NCBI RefSeq assembly: GCF_900155915.1
Contig: NZ_FTPO01000002.1
Span: forward strand, 124,001-188,000
Direction: 5' to 3'
DNA: 64,000 nt
Origin: Microbacterium sp. RU33B
GTDB taxonomy: Bacteria > Actinomycetota > Actinomycetes > Actinomycetales > Microbacteriaceae
Shown here: piece after piece, positions 16,968-25,885 of the stretch
How the letters are laid out: every line of letters starts with the position of its first letter
Position numbering within the stretch: the first letter of the stretch is position 1
Made by a program: the position numbers and the translations under genes
Notes under the pieces: model-generated
Database searches by the model: none
What the model was told of the DNA's origin: nothing
Seen by the model: the letters and a program-made list of their open reading frames with translations, nothing else

Positions 16968-17073
16968 CGCTTCCGCGGAGGCCCCGGCGCCCTGGGCCGG
17001 CCAGGCCCTTTGACGCGCGTTCCGGCGCGGTTTTGCTCGTTCCTTACTCACGAGCCCGTTTCGAGAAAGACGA

Positions 17074-17114
17074 AAGCCCCGCGATCCCAGTGTTTACAAG
17101 GGATCTCGGGGCTT
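17074..17114 (-). terminator. Terminator downstream of tRNA-Ser
   Basis: A 15-bp stem with one mismatch (17074-17088 with 17100-17114) has an 11-nt loop. On the minus strand it is followed by TTTCGTCTTTCTC. It lies 7 nt beyond the tRNA 3' end. Confidence 0.8.
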
Positions 17115-17120
17115 CGGCGA

Positions 17121-17210
17121 TGGCGGTGACGGTGGGATTTGAACCCACGGTAGGGGTGAACCTACACAACATTTCGAGTGTTGCACCTTCGGCCGCTCGG
17201 ACACGTCACC
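17121..17210 (-). tRNA. tRNA-Ser(CGA)
   Basis: A 90-nt tRNA with acceptor stem GGTGACG/CGTCACC, discriminator G and encoded CCA at the 3' end. The anticodon stem-loop is CAACA-CTCGAAA-TGTTG (anticodon CGA), with the long variable arm of class II tRNAs and the T arm GTGGGTTCAAATCCCAC. The 3' end faces the integrase remnant. Confidence 0.95.
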
Positions 17211-17288
17211 GCCGACGAGTTTACGTCACGCCGCGCGGACTCGCGAATCGAACGCCGACGAGCGCCTGAGCGGGGATAGGTTGGCGAG

Positions 17289-18662
17289 ATGAGCGACGCA
17301 CCGACGGGCACCCAGCGCGTCGTCCTGACGGTCGCGATCCTCGCCTCGTTCGTGTCGTTCCTCGACGGCACCGTGGTGAACGTCGCGCTTCCGGCGATCA
17401 GCCGCGAACTGGGTGGCGGACTGGTCACGCAGCAGTGGGTGGTCGACGCCTACCTGATCACGCTCGGCGCGCTGATCCTGCTCGCCGGCTCGCTCAGCGA
17501 CGCGTTCGGCCGCATCCTGATCATGCGCGTCGGCCTCATCGGGTTCGGAGTGGCATCCGTCGCCATCGCCGCGGCACCCGACGCGCTGTTCCTCATCATC
17601 GCGCGCGCGCTCCAGGGCGCCGCCGGCGCGTTCCTCGTGCCGAGCTCACTCGCCCTCATCACCTCCACGTTCCGGGGTTCGGCGCAGGCGAAGGCGATCG
17701 GGCAGTGGACGGCGCTCACGACGGCGGCGATGCTCGTCGGCCCGGTGCTCGGCGGGCTGTTCGTCGACTTCCTCTCGTGGCGCCTCGTGTTCCTCCTCAA
17801 CGTGATCCCGATCGCGGTGACGATCTGGCTGCTGCCCCGCACCGGGGTGAAGGACGTGCGGGCGCCCGCGGCATCCGTCGACTGGCTCGGCGCCGCACTC
17901 TGCACCCTCGGACTCGGCGGGTTCGTCTTCGCGCTCATCGAGCAGCCGATCCGCGGCTGGGACTCGCCCGTGGTCTGGGGTCCGCTGACGGCGGGCGTCG
18001 TGCTGTTCACCTGGTTCCTGCTGCATCAGCGCACGGCCCGCTCGCCGATCCTCCCCCTCAACCTGTTCCGGGTGCGCAACTTCTGGACCGGCAACGTCGC
18101 GACGGCCCTGATCTACGCCGCGCTGTCGCTGCAGGGGTTCGTGGTGGCGGTCTTCCTGCAGCAGGGCATCGGCCTGTCCGCCACCGCCTCGGGCCTCGCG
18201 AGCCTGCCGACCACCGTGATGATGGTGCTCCTCAGCTCGCGCGCCGGCGCGTGGGCGGGGAGGTGGGGTCCGCGCGTGTTCATGACGGTCGGTCCGATCA
18301 TCATGGCCGGCGGATGCCTCCTCCTCCTCACCGTGTCGACGGAGTTCGCGTACTGGTGGCAGGTGTTCCCGGCGATGGTCGTGTTCGGCCTCGGACTCGC
18401 CCTCACCGTCTCCCCGCTCACCTCCGCGATCCTGGGATCGATCGAGACCTCACGCTCGGGCATCGCCTCGGCCGTCAACAACGCCGTCTCGCGGGTGGCC
18501 GGACTCATCGCGGTCGCGATGGTCGCCATCGTCGCGGCCGGCACCCTCGACCTCGACGGATTCCGGCGCGCGATCGTGTTCTGCGCCGTGCTGATGGTCG
18601 TCGGCGGTCTGGTGTCGTTCGCCGGCATCCGCACTCCCGACCCGCAGTCCGTCGAGGCGTGA
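17289..18662 (+). CDS. MFS transporter, DHA2 (EmrB/QacA-like) family
   Basis: A 457-residue multispanning transporter. The first helix carries FVSFLDGTVVNVALPAI, the DHA2 motif, followed by QQWVVDAYLITLGALILLAGSLSDAFGR (motif A) and the motif-C-like LVGPVLGGLFVD. The length and helix count fit a proton-coupled drug or metabolite exporter. It stands alone to the right of tRNA-Ser. Its substrate cannot be read from the sequence. The ATG at 17289 lacks a strong ribosome site (upstream GGGATAGGTTGGCGAG). Confidence 0.9.
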   Translation: MSDAPTGTQRVVLTVAILASFVSFLDGTVVNVALPAISRELGGGLVTQQWVVDAYLITLGALILLAGSLSDAFGRILIMRVGLIGFGVASVAIAAAPDALFLIIARALQGAAGAFLVPSSLALITSTFRGSAQAKAIGQWTALTTAAMLVGPVLGGLFVDFLSWRLVFLLNVIPIAVTIWLLPRTGVKDVRAPAASVDWLGAALCTLGLGGFVFALIEQPIRGWDSPVVWGPLTAGVVLFTWFLLHQRTARSPILPLNLFRVRNFWTGNVATALIYAALSLQGFVVAVFLQQGIGLSATASGLASLPTTVMMVLLSSRAGAWAGRWGPRVFMTVGPIIMAGGCLLLLTVSTEFAYWWQVFPAMVVFGLGLALTVSPLTSAILGSIETSRSGIASAVNNAVSRVAGLIAVAMVAIVAAGTLDLDGFRRAIVFCAVLMVVGGLVSFAGIRTPDPQSVEA

Positions 18663-18714
18663 CGCTCCGGATGCCGCACTCGCGGGAGCTGCGCCGGTAG
18701 GCCACGCTGGAGGC

Positions 18715-19146
18715 ATGGAGATGCCCGCCTTCGCCCGCAAGATCCTGCTCGCCGTGCAGGCGGTGATCGCCCTCACGTCGCTGCTCGGCGGCGGCGCGCT
18801 CATCGTGGGTGCGACGGCCGGCGAGAACCTCTTCGTGCAGGGCCTCCGCGCCGACTATCTCGAAGGATCCCCCTTCACGTCGTACCTGGTGCCCGGCATC
18901 CTGCTCGCCGTCGTCGTCGGCGGGATCCACCTCACCGCCTTCCTGATGCTCAAGCGCCGCTCCCACGGCAGCGTCTTCGCCTCGGCCGTGGCGGGTTTCG
19001 CCCTGCTGATCTGGATCTTCGTGCAGATGGTGTTCATCCCCTTCACGGTGCTGCAGGCCATCTACTTCGCCGCGGGCCTCGCCGAGATCGGCCTGGTGCT
19101 CCTGATGCTCGGGCTGTTCACCGACGACGAGGCACCCGAGGCCTGA
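18715..19146 (+). CDS. Small four-helix membrane protein, hypothetical
   Basis: 143 residues with four predicted membrane segments: ILLAVQAVIALTSLLGGGAL, FTSYLVPGILLAVVVGGIHL, VFASAVAGFALLIWIFVQMV and AIYFAAGLAEIGLVLLMLGLF. The loops are short and the tail is acidic (DDEAPEA). No catalytic motif is visible. It is 52 nt downstream of the MFS gene on the same strand and 43 nt before ldh. Confidence 0.75.
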   Translation: MEMPAFARKILLAVQAVIALTSLLGGGALIVGATAGENLFVQGLRADYLEGSPFTSYLVPGILLAVVVGGIHLTAFLMLKRRSHGSVFASAVAGFALLIWIFVQMVFIPFTVLQAIYFAAGLAEIGLVLLMLGLFTDDEAPEA

Positions 19147-19189
19147 GCGCCGGGTAGCCCGTGGCATCCGGCCCTGCCAGACTGAGCGC

Positions 19190-20143
19190 ATGAGCGTGAT
19201 CGAGAACTCGAAACTCACCGTCGTCGGCGCAGGCGCAGTCGGCTCCAGCGTCGCCTATGCCGCCCTCATCCGCGGATCCGCGCGACACGTCGCGCTGTAC
19301 GACATCGCCACCGAGAAGACCGAGGCGGAGGTGCTCGACCTCTCGCACGGCACCCAGTTCACCGGATCGAGCGACATCATCGGCGGGTCCGACATCTCCG
19401 TCGCCGCCGGGTCCCACGTCGTGGTGATCACCGCCGGCGCCAAGCAGAAGCCGGGCCAGACCCGCACCGAGCTCGCCGGAGTGAATGCCGGCATCCTGAA
19501 GTCGATGATGCCGCAGCTGCTCGAGGTGGCCCCGGATGCCGTGTACGTCATCGTCACGAACCCGTGCGACGTGCTCACCGTCCTCGCCCAGGAGACCACG
19601 GGACTCCCCTACGAGCGCATCTTCGCGTCGGGCACGGTGCTCGACACATCGCGTCTGCGCTGGAAGCTCGCCGAGCGCGCCGGCGTCTCGACCTCGAGCG
19701 TGCACGCCTACATCGTGGGCGAGCACGGCGACACCGAGTTCCCGCTGTGGTCGCACGCGACGATCGGCACCGTTCCGATCCTCGACTGGGTGCCCCTCGA
19801 CGGCCAGCCCACGTTCACCCCCGACGAGCTCGACCAGATCGCCGTCGACGTGCGCGACGCCGCCTACAAGGTGATCCAGGGCAAGGGCGCGACCAACTAC
19901 GCCATCGGCCTGTCGAGCGCGCGCATCGTGGAGGCCGTCCTCAACGACGAGCACGCCGTCATGCCCGTCTCGACGGTGCTCGACCAATTCCAGGGGGTGA
20001 GCGGCGTGGCCCTCTCGGTGCCGTCGATCGTGTCGGCCTCGGGTGCGCTGCCGATCCCCGAGACCACGTTCTCGGAGAAGGAGGCGGGACTGTTCCGCCA
20101 CTCCGCCGATGCGCTCCGGCAGGTCGCCGACTCCCTGCGCTGA
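19190..20143 (+). CDS. ldh: L-lactate dehydrogenase
   Basis: 317 residues, the usual length. It interconverts pyruvate and L-lactate with NAD(H) in the cytoplasm. The NAD site is VVGAGAVGSSVAYAAL. The substrate loop has Gln86 (KQKPG), the lactate-type residue where malate dehydrogenases have Arg, with Arg92 following. Arg155 lies in LDTSRLR and the catalytic His179 in GEHGDTEF. A strong hairpin follows the stop at 20150-20190. Confidence 0.95.
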   Translation: MSVIENSKLTVVGAGAVGSSVAYAALIRGSARHVALYDIATEKTEAEVLDLSHGTQFTGSSDIIGGSDISVAAGSHVVVITAGAKQKPGQTRTELAGVNAGILKSMMPQLLEVAPDAVYVIVTNPCDVLTVLAQETTGLPYERIFASGTVLDTSRLRWKLAERAGVSTSSVHAYIVGEHGDTEFPLWSHATIGTVPILDWVPLDGQPTFTPDELDQIAVDVRDAAYKVIQGKGATNYAIGLSSARIVEAVLNDEHAVMPVSTVLDQFQGVSGVALSVPSIVSASGALPIPETTFSEKEAGLFRHSADALRQVADSLR

Positions 20144-20149
20144 TCGACG

Positions 20150-20190
20150 ACGACGGATGCCTCGGCCACCCCGGCCGGGGCATCCGTCGT
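20150..20190. terminator. Bidirectional terminator between ldh and the AHSA1-like gene
   Basis: A perfect 12-bp stem (20150-20161 with 20179-20190, ending GGATGCC/GGCATCC) has a 17-nt loop between two convergent genes. Confidence 0.75.
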
Positions 20191-20652
20191 TCACGGCTGG
20201 GGCGTGAGGTACTCGGCCAGATTCTGGAGGGACGCGGCGAGGCCCTCGGCGTGATCCTCGGGCGAGATGCCCGACGGCACGTCGTCGGCGCGGATCACGA
20301 CCTCGGTGCCGCCGTCGACCGCGGTGAGGGTCCACGACATCCGCATCGTCCCGGCGAAGGCGGGATCGTCGGAGTCGAAGTCGGCGTCCTGCACGAACAG
20401 CTCGCCCGGAACCAGCTCGACGAAGCGTCCGGTCACGGCGTCGCTGTCGGAGGTGGACTTGCCGTGGCCGGGCTCGGCGTACGTGAGCGTCATCGCGTAG
20501 ACGCCGCCCGGGCGGGCATCCCACTCGTCGATGCGCCCCGTCATGTCGTTCGGCGGCAGCCATTCGACGACCGCGAGGGGATCGATCAACGCCCTCCAGA
20601 CCTCGGCTGGAGGCGTCGCGATCACGCGCGAGGCCGTGTCGGTGCGTCCCAT
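20191..20652 (-). CDS. SRPBCC (AHSA1-like) domain protein
   Basis: 153 residues of the START/Bet v1-like AHSA1 family: SRVIATPPAEVWRALIDPLAVVEWLPP at the start, FVELVPGELFVQDADF in the middle and DHAEGLAASLQNLAEYL at the end. The fold has a hydrophobic ligand cavity; bacterial members bind small hydrophobic molecules or have unknown roles. It is a single gene, convergent with ldh and divergent from radA. Confidence 0.85.
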   Translation of the reverse strand: MGRTDTASRVIATPPAEVWRALIDPLAVVEWLPPNDMTGRIDEWDARPGGVYAMTLTYAEPGHGKSTSDSDAVTGRFVELVPGELFVQDADFDSDDPAFAGTMRMSWTLTAVDGGTEVVIRADDVPSGISPEDHAEGLAASLQNLAEYLTPQP

Positions 20653-20722
20653 CCCTCCACGCTAGAGGTGCATCCACCGCGGGTCGAGGAGGGATGTCGT
20701 GCCCCGGCGTTAGCCTGAACCC

Positions 20723-22090
20723 ATGGCCGCGAAACGCCCCACCACGACCGCGCCGTACCGGTGCACCGAGTGCGGCTGGACGACGCTCAAGTGGGTCGGT
20801 CGCTGCGGCGAATGCCAGCAGTGGGGCACCGTCGTCGAGGCCGCGGAGCAGACCGGCATCGTGCGCTCCGTGTCGGCCATCGCCCCCTCGGCCGGCCGCG
20901 CCGCCCGCCCGATCACCGACCTCGACAGCACCGAGGCGCCTCGGCGCACCACCGGTGTGGGCGAGTTCGACCGCGTGCTCGGCGGCGGCATCGTGCCCGG
21001 CGCCGCCATCCTCCTGAGCGGCGAGCCGGGGGTCGGCAAGTCGACGCTGCTGCTCGAGGTCGCGGCGCAGTCCGCCCGGTCGGGTCGGCGCGTGCTCTAC
21101 GCGAGCGCCGAGGAGTCCACGGCACAGGTGCGCCTGCGCGCCGAGCGCACGGGCGCCCTCCACGACGAGCTGTACCTCGCGGCCGAGACCGACCTCGCCA
21201 CGATCCTCGGCCACGTCGACGACGTGCAGCCCGAGCTGCTCATCGTCGACTCCGTGCAGACGGTGTCGTCGTCGATGTCGGAGGGCATGGCGGGGCATCC
21301 GTCGCAGGTGCGCGAAGTGGCGTCGACTCTCATCCGGGTCGCGAAAGACCGCGGGCTGCCCGTCATCATCGTCGGGCACGTCACGAAAGACGGATCGATC
21401 GCCGGTCCCCGCATCCTCGAGCATCTCGTCGACGTCGTGTGCCACTTCGAAGGCGACCGCCAGACGTCGCTGCGCTTCGTGCGCGCCCTCAAGAACCGCT
21501 TCGGTCCCACCGACGAGGTCGGATGCTTCGACATGACCGGAGCGGGCATCGCCGAGGTGCCCGACCCGTCGGCGCTGTTCCTGGGCCACGGCGACCCCGT
21601 GCCCGGCACGTGCGTCACGATCGCACTCGAGGGTCGGCGCGCGCTGCCCGTCGAAGTGCAGGCGCTGACGATCGCCACCGGCGCCCCGAACCCCCGGCGC
21701 ATCGTGAGCGGTGTCGACGCCGCGCGGGTGGCGATGGTGCTGGCCGTGCTCGAGAAGCGCGGAGACATCAAGGTCTCCGATCAAGACGTGTACGTGTCGA
21801 CCGTCGGCGGAGTGCGGCTCGTCGAGCCCGCCGCCGACCTCGCCATCGCGATCGCGGTCGCCGGAGCCGTCAAGAACCGCGCGGTGCCGCGCACGGCGGT
21901 GGCGATCGGGGAGTTGAGTCTCGCCGGCGAGGTCCGCACCGTCGCGCAGGGCGCGCAGCGGCGGGCCGAAGCGACACGGCTCGGGTATCGCACGGTGGTG
22001 GATGCCTCCTCGAAGACCCTGCGCGGAGCGCTCGACGACCTCACCGCCCGGGCCCGACCGGCGCGGGGAGAAGGCATCCCCGACTTCTGA
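20723..22090 (+). CDS. radA: DNA repair protein RadA
   Basis: 455 residues, full length. RadA is a RecA-like helicase that extends recombination intermediates at branched DNA. An N-terminal C4 zinc finger (Cys14, 17, 28, 31) is followed by Walker A GEPGVGKS (100-107), the RadA-specific KNRFG motif (about 257) and a C-terminal Lon-protease-like domain. It lies just before the convergent SseB-domain gene, with only 3 nt between the stop codons. Confidence 0.97.
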   Translation: MAAKRPTTTAPYRCTECGWTTLKWVGRCGECQQWGTVVEAAEQTGIVRSVSAIAPSAGRAARPITDLDSTEAPRRTTGVGEFDRVLGGGIVPGAAILLSGEPGVGKSTLLLEVAAQSARSGRRVLYASAEESTAQVRLRAERTGALHDELYLAAETDLATILGHVDDVQPELLIVDSVQTVSSSMSEGMAGHPSQVREVASTLIRVAKDRGLPVIIVGHVTKDGSIAGPRILEHLVDVVCHFEGDRQTSLRFVRALKNRFGPTDEVGCFDMTGAGIAEVPDPSALFLGHGDPVPGTCVTIALEGRRALPVEVQALTIATGAPNPRRIVSGVDAARVAMVLAVLEKRGDIKVSDQDVYVSTVGGVRLVEPAADLAIAIAVAGAVKNRAVPRTAVAIGELSLAGEVRTVAQGAQRRAEATRLGYRTVVDASSKTLRGALDDLTARARPARGEGIPDF

Positions 22091-22093
22091 GGG

Positions 22094-22510
22094 TCAGGCG
22101 TCGAGCGCGGCGATCACGTCGTCCGGCGTCGCCTGCATCGGGTTCGGACCCGCGATGTCGAAGAACACCGTCGTGATCGCGGTGCCGTGCGCGCCCAGGA
22201 ATGCGCGCAGCGCGGCTGGCGACTGCAGAGCGACCGCGGAAGGCAGGCTCTCGGGCTTGTGCGCCGCATCGCTGAACAGGAGCAGCGCCACATCGCCCGT
22301 GGTCGCGTCGCGGTAGGTCCACACCTCGCCCACGTCGAGCGGATTGTCTCGCTGACCGGGCTTCATGAGCGGGACGACCGTCGGACCGTGCCGCAGCGCG
22401 AACGCGACGGCGGCCATGTCCTGGGTCTGCAGGGCGTCGCCGAGCTGCGGGTTGCGGAACTCGAGGGGCGCCTTGCTGCCCTTGCGTGCATCGCGCTTCT
22501 TGCCGGCCAT
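22094..22510 (-). CDS. SseB N-terminal domain protein
   Basis: 138 residues. The core has FRNPQLGDALQTQDMAAVAFAL, VVPLMKPGQR, ALLLFSDAAHKPE and TTVFFDIAGPNPMQAT, typical of the small actinobacterial SseB-family proteins (PF07179), whose role is unknown despite the type III secretion name. ATG 22510 is preferred to the longer frame because the Lys/Arg-rich MAGKKRDARKGSKAP start is typical. Its 3' end nearly meets radA. Confidence 0.8.
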   Translation of the reverse strand: MAGKKRDARKGSKAPLEFRNPQLGDALQTQDMAAVAFALRHGPTVVPLMKPGQRDNPLDVGEVWTYRDATTGDVALLLFSDAAHKPESLPSAVALQSPAALRAFLGAHGTAITTVFFDIAGPNPMQATPDDVIAALDA

Positions 22511-22600
22511 CCGTCTAGGGTAGCCGCGCGGAGCTTCGGCCCGAAGACCGTCCGCGGGCGCGGCCGTCGCTACGGCCGTCACCCGAAGACAGGGCATCTG

Positions 22601-22641
22601 CCGGCGACAGGCTGATCCACCCGGAGACGGCCTGTCGCCGG
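22601..22641 (-). terminator. Hairpin between the GntR and SseB genes
   Basis: A perfect 12-bp stem CCGGCGACAGGC/GCCTGTCGCCGG (22601-22612 with 22630-22641) has a 17-nt loop. It lies downstream of the GntR gene and the 19-bp array, before the SseB gene. No clear T-run is seen, so its terminator function is tentative. Confidence 0.5.
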
Positions 22642-22670
22642 CTGATCGCCTGCGTCCGGGGGGAGGAGGG

Positions 22671-22804
22671 GCGGAGCACCTGCGCCGGAGCGGAGCGCCT
22701 GCGCCGGGGCGGAGTACTTGCGCCGGGGCGGAGCACCTGCGCCGGGGCGGAGCTCAGACGTAGAGGCGGCGCTCAGGCGCAGAGGGCGGAGCTCAGGCGC
22801 AGGT
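22671..22804. repeat. 19-bp tandem repeat array, seven copies
   Basis: The unit gcggagcacctgcgccggg is repeated head to tail. Copies 1-4 (22671-22746) differ by one to three bases; copies 5-7 (22747-22804, one inserted G) have drifted to gcggagctcaggcgcagag-like forms. The array is intergenic, between the end of the GntR gene and the SseB gene. The unit is not a multiple of three and no frame uses it. Confidence 0.8.
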
Positions 22805-22832
22805 GCGTCGACCCCGCAGCGGTGCGGGCGGG

Positions 22833-23549
22833 TCAGGCGAGGAATCCGCGCAGTAGAGCCTCCGACCCGGCGAGATGCTCGAGGACGACCGCCTCCGCGG
22901 CATCCGCTCGCCCGGCGAGGATCGCCGTGACGATCTGCTCGTGCTGGGCGTTGGAGTGCTCGATGTTGCGCGGCAGGAGAGGAAACGTGTCGAGCCACGC
23001 GTTCACCCGTGCGCGGTTCTCGGCGACGAGCGCGACCAGAGACGGGATGCCGGCCACCTCGGCGATCGTGAGGTGCAGAAGGGTGTCGGCCCGGCGGTAC
23101 TCGTCTTCGTCCGCCTCGCACGCGGCTTCGTGCCGCGCCCACAGCTCTTCGCGCACCTGCGGTGTGAGGGTGCGGCCTGCCGCAGCTCGGGCGGCCCCCG
23201 CCTCGAGCACGCGGCGCAGACCGAGGACGTCTTCGAGCTCTTCGCTCGGCACCACCCCGGGATCGGCCGGGCGTGGCAGCGGGTCGGCGACGAACGTGCC
23301 GCCGTAGCGGCCTCGCCGGCGCACGAGGTACCCGGCATCCGCCAGTTCGCGGATCGCCTCGCGCACGGTGTCGCGACTCACCGCGTACAGCGCGGCGAGC
23401 TCGCGCTCGGCCGGCAGCGACTCCCCCGGCGCGACCACGCCGAGCCGGACGGTCTGCACGAGCCGCGCGACGGTGTCTTCGAGCGCATTGCCCTCGCGCA
23501 CGGGCCGGTACACCGCGCGGCGCACGTGGTGGAGCGGGGCATCCGTCAT
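22833..23549 (-). CDS. GntR/FadR family transcriptional regulator
   Basis: 238 residues. The winged HTH spans about 15-85 (GVVAPGESLPAERELAALYAVSRDTVREAI split by the turn, then YLVRRRGRYGGTFVA), followed by an all-helical FCD effector domain with metal-binding-type His residues (TLLHLTIAEVAGI, ALVAENRARVNAWL). It lies just downstream of the gamma-glutamylation operon and probably controls it. An inverted repeat (28059-28075) in the divergent GS/permease promoter is a candidate target. Confidence 0.92.
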   Translation of the reverse strand: MTDAPLHHVRRAVYRPVREGNALEDTVARLVQTVRLGVVAPGESLPAERELAALYAVSRDTVREAIRELADAGYLVRRRGRYGGTFVADPLPRPADPGVVPSEELEDVLGLRRVLEAGAARAAAGRTLTPQVREELWARHEAACEADEDEYRRADTLLHLTIAEVAGIPSLVALVAENRARVNAWLDTFPLLPRNIEHSNAQHEQIVTAILAGRADAAEAVVLEHLAGSEALLRGFLA

Positions 23550-23664
23550 GCGGGCACCCCCCTGTGGTGCGCATGACTCCTCGAGAACGGCGTCGCCCCG
23601 GCGCGGCGCGGCGCGACTCGCCGATGCGTCGCCCGAACGGGAGGAGTTGTGCGCATGTCGGGGC

Positions 23665-24441
23665 CTACAGCGGGGTGACGTAGGCGCTCGTGATGCCGCC
23701 GTCCACGGTGAAGGTCGACGCGGTGATGAACGACGCGTCGTCGGAAGCGAGGAAGGCGACGGCGGCCGCGAGCTCTTCGGGCTGCGCGAACCGGCCCATC
23801 GGAACGTGCACGAGCCGGCGCTGCGCGCGCTCCGGATCCTTCGCGAACAGCTCCTGCAGCAGCGGCGTGTTCACCGGACCGGGGCAGAGCGCGTTGACGC
23901 GCACGCCCTGACGGGCGAACTGCACGCCGAGCTCGCGCGTCATCGCGAGCACGCCGCCCTTGGAGGCGGTGTACGAGATCTGCGACGTCGCCGAGCCCAG
24001 CAGCGCGACGAACGACGCCGTGTTGATGATCGACCCGCGCCCCTGCGGGACCATGTGCCGCAGCGCCGCCCTCGAGCACAGGTACACCGACTTGAGGTTG
24101 ACGTCCTGCACGCGATCCCACGCCGGCAGCTCCGTGGTCTCGATCGAGTCGTCGTCCGGCGGCGAGATCCCGGCATTGTTGAACGCGATGTCGAGGCGGC
24201 CGAACTGATCGAAAGCCCCGTCGAACAGGGCGTTGACGGATGCCTCTTCCGCGACGTTCACGTGGCGGTAGACGCCGCCCACCTCGGTCGCGGCCTCCTC
24301 CCCCGTCGCCGGATCGAGATCGGCGATGACGACGAGCGCGCCCTCTGCGGCGAAGCGCCGGGCGGTCGCCAGACCGATGCCCGACGCGCCGCCGGTGATG
24401 ATCGCGACCCGGTCCTCGAGTCGCTGGGTGAGATCCATCAT
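23665..24441 (-). CDS. SDR family oxidoreductase
   Basis: 258 residues, a full classical SDR: TGGASGIGLATARRF (NAD site), the NNAG-equivalent FNNAGI, the catalytic Ser region INTASFVALLG, YTASKGGV (YxxxK) and a PG motif (LCPGPVNTPLL). The AAGGAG site precedes two adjacent ATGs (24441 and 24438); 24441 is given. It lies 85 nt downstream of the aldehyde dehydrogenase and on the same strand, so it may oxidise an alcohol intermediate such as the hydroxyl group of a gamma-glutamylated ethanolamine. That role is inferred. Confidence 0.9.
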   Translation of the reverse strand: MMDLTQRLEDRVAIITGGASGIGLATARRFAAEGALVVIADLDPATGEEAATEVGGVYRHVNVAEEASVNALFDGAFDQFGRLDIAFNNAGISPPDDDSIETTELPAWDRVQDVNLKSVYLCSRAALRHMVPQGRGSIINTASFVALLGSATSQISYTASKGGVLAMTRELGVQFARQGVRVNALCPGPVNTPLLQELFAKDPERAQRRLVHVPMGRFAQPEELAAAVAFLASDDASFITASTFTVDGGITSAYVTPL

Positions 24442-24526
24442 CGGTCTCCTTCCTCGGGACGCATGCCCCGAATTCGGTCGGTACGGCGGGGGTGTTGCGG
24501 GATATTCCGGGACATCAGGGGGCGCA

Positions 24527-25885
24527 TCAGGCGTCCGTCGCGAAGAAGACGTTCTTCGTCTCGGTGAAGTGCTCCGCCGCGTCGGGGCCGAGTTCACGAC
24601 CGAGACCGGATGCCTTCATCCCCCCGAATGGGGTCCAGTACCGCACCGAGGCGTGCGAATTCACCGACAGCACTCCGCTCTTCACCCCGCGGGCGACGCG
24701 CACGGCGCGGCCGAGGTTCTCGGTCCACAGGGATCCCGCGAGGCCGTAGATCGTGTCGTTCGCGAGCCGGATCGCATCGGCCTCGTCGTCGAACGGCATC
24801 ACGGCGACGACGGGGCCGAAGACCTCCTCCCGCGCGATGCGGTCCTCCGGCTGGGCGAGCACGACGGTCGGCGCGAACCACCACCCGTCTCCGTCGGGCG
24901 CCGAGCCGCGGAACGCGATGTCGGCGCCGTCCAGGAACGAGGCGACGGTGTCGCGGTGGGCTGACGAGATGAGCGGGCCCATATCGGTGTCGTCGCGCGA
25001 CGGATCGCCCACCCGCCACGCCGTCACCGCCGGCTCGAGCAGCTCCAGGAAGCGGTCGTACACGCTCCGCTGCACGAGGATGCGGCTGCGGGCGCAGCAG
25101 TCCTGCCCCGCGTTGTCGAACACGGCGCCCGGCGCAGCCGCCGCCGCCTTCTCGAGGTCGGCGTCGGCGAAGACGATGTTCGCGCTCTTGCCCCCGAGCT
25201 CGAGCGTGACGGGCTTGAGTCCGCGCGCGCAGCCGGCCGCGACCTCCACCCCCACCTCGGTCGACCCGGTGAACACGACCTTGCGCACGTCGGGGTGCGT
25301 CACGAACCGCTGCCCGACGAGCGAGCCCGATCCCGTGATCACCTGGAAGAGCCCCGCGGGGAGCCCGGCTTCGAGCGCGAGCTCGCCGAGGCGGACGGCG
25401 GTGAGCGGGGTCAGCTCGGCCGGCTTCAGCACCACGGCGTTGCCTGCGGCGAGCGCCGGGGCGAAGCCCCACGACGCGATCGTCATGGGGAAGTTCCACG
25501 GCACAATGATGCCGACCACTCCGTACGGCTCGTGGAAGGTCACATCGAGCCCGCCCGCGACGGGGATCTGCTGACCGCTGAGCCGCTCGGGGGCGCCGGC
25601 GGAGAAGTTGAGCACCTGCGCGACGTGCGAGGCCTCCCAGCGGGCCGAACCGATCGGGTGCCCGGAGTTCTGCACCTCGAGGGCGGCGAGCTCGTCGACG
25701 TGGTCCTCGACCGCGCGGGCGAAGGCGCGGAGCGCGTCGGCACGGGCGACGGGGGCGAGGGCCGCCCAGCCGCGCTGCGCGTCGACGGCGCGGGCGATCG
25801 CGGCATCCACGTCGTCGAGCGTGGCCCGCGGCACGTCGCGGAACGCCTGGCCCGTCGTCGGGTCGATGAGGGTGAAGCTGGTCAT
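24527..25885 (-). CDS. Aldehyde dehydrogenase, PuuC-like
   Basis: 452 residues. It oxidises an aldehyde to the acid with NAD(P). Signatures: PWNFPMTIASWGFAPALAAGN (cofactor site), FTGSTEVG, the general base Glu in LELGGKSANIVF, the catalytic Cys in FDNAGQDCCAR and the C-terminal PFGGMKASGLGRELG. The ATG at 25885 overlaps the amidotransferase stop (ATGA). In the gamma-glutamylation pathway it would oxidise gamma-glutamyl-aminoaldehyde. It is slightly shorter than the typical 480-500 residues, mainly at the N-terminus. Confidence 0.93.
   Translation of the reverse strand: MTSFTLIDPTTGQAFRDVPRATLDDVDAAIARAVDAQRGWAALAPVARADALRAFARAVEDHVDELAALEVQNSGHPIGSARWEASHVAQVLNFSAGAPERLSGQQIPVAGGLDVTFHEPYGVVGIIVPWNFPMTIASWGFAPALAAGNAVVLKPAELTPLTAVRLGELALEAGLPAGLFQVITGSGSLVGQRFVTHPDVRKVVFTGSTEVGVEVAAGCARGLKPVTLELGGKSANIVFADADLEKAAAAAPGAVFDNAGQDCCARSRILVQRSVYDRFLELLEPAVTAWRVGDPSRDDTDMGPLISSAHRDTVASFLDGADIAFRGSAPDGDGWWFAPTVVLAQPEDRIAREEVFGPVVAVMPFDDEADAIRLANDTIYGLAGSLWTENLGRAVRVARGVKSGVLSVNSHASVRYWTPFGGMKASGLGRELGPDAAEHFTETKNVFFATDA

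Noticed and set aside
19118..21784. An 888-residue minus-strand open frame opposite ldh and radA
   Set aside because: It has no recognisable domain and is antisense to two unmistakable genes plus an intergenic terminator.
22671..22804. CRISPR array
   Set aside because: The 19-bp units are contiguous with no spacers, and no cas genes are present.
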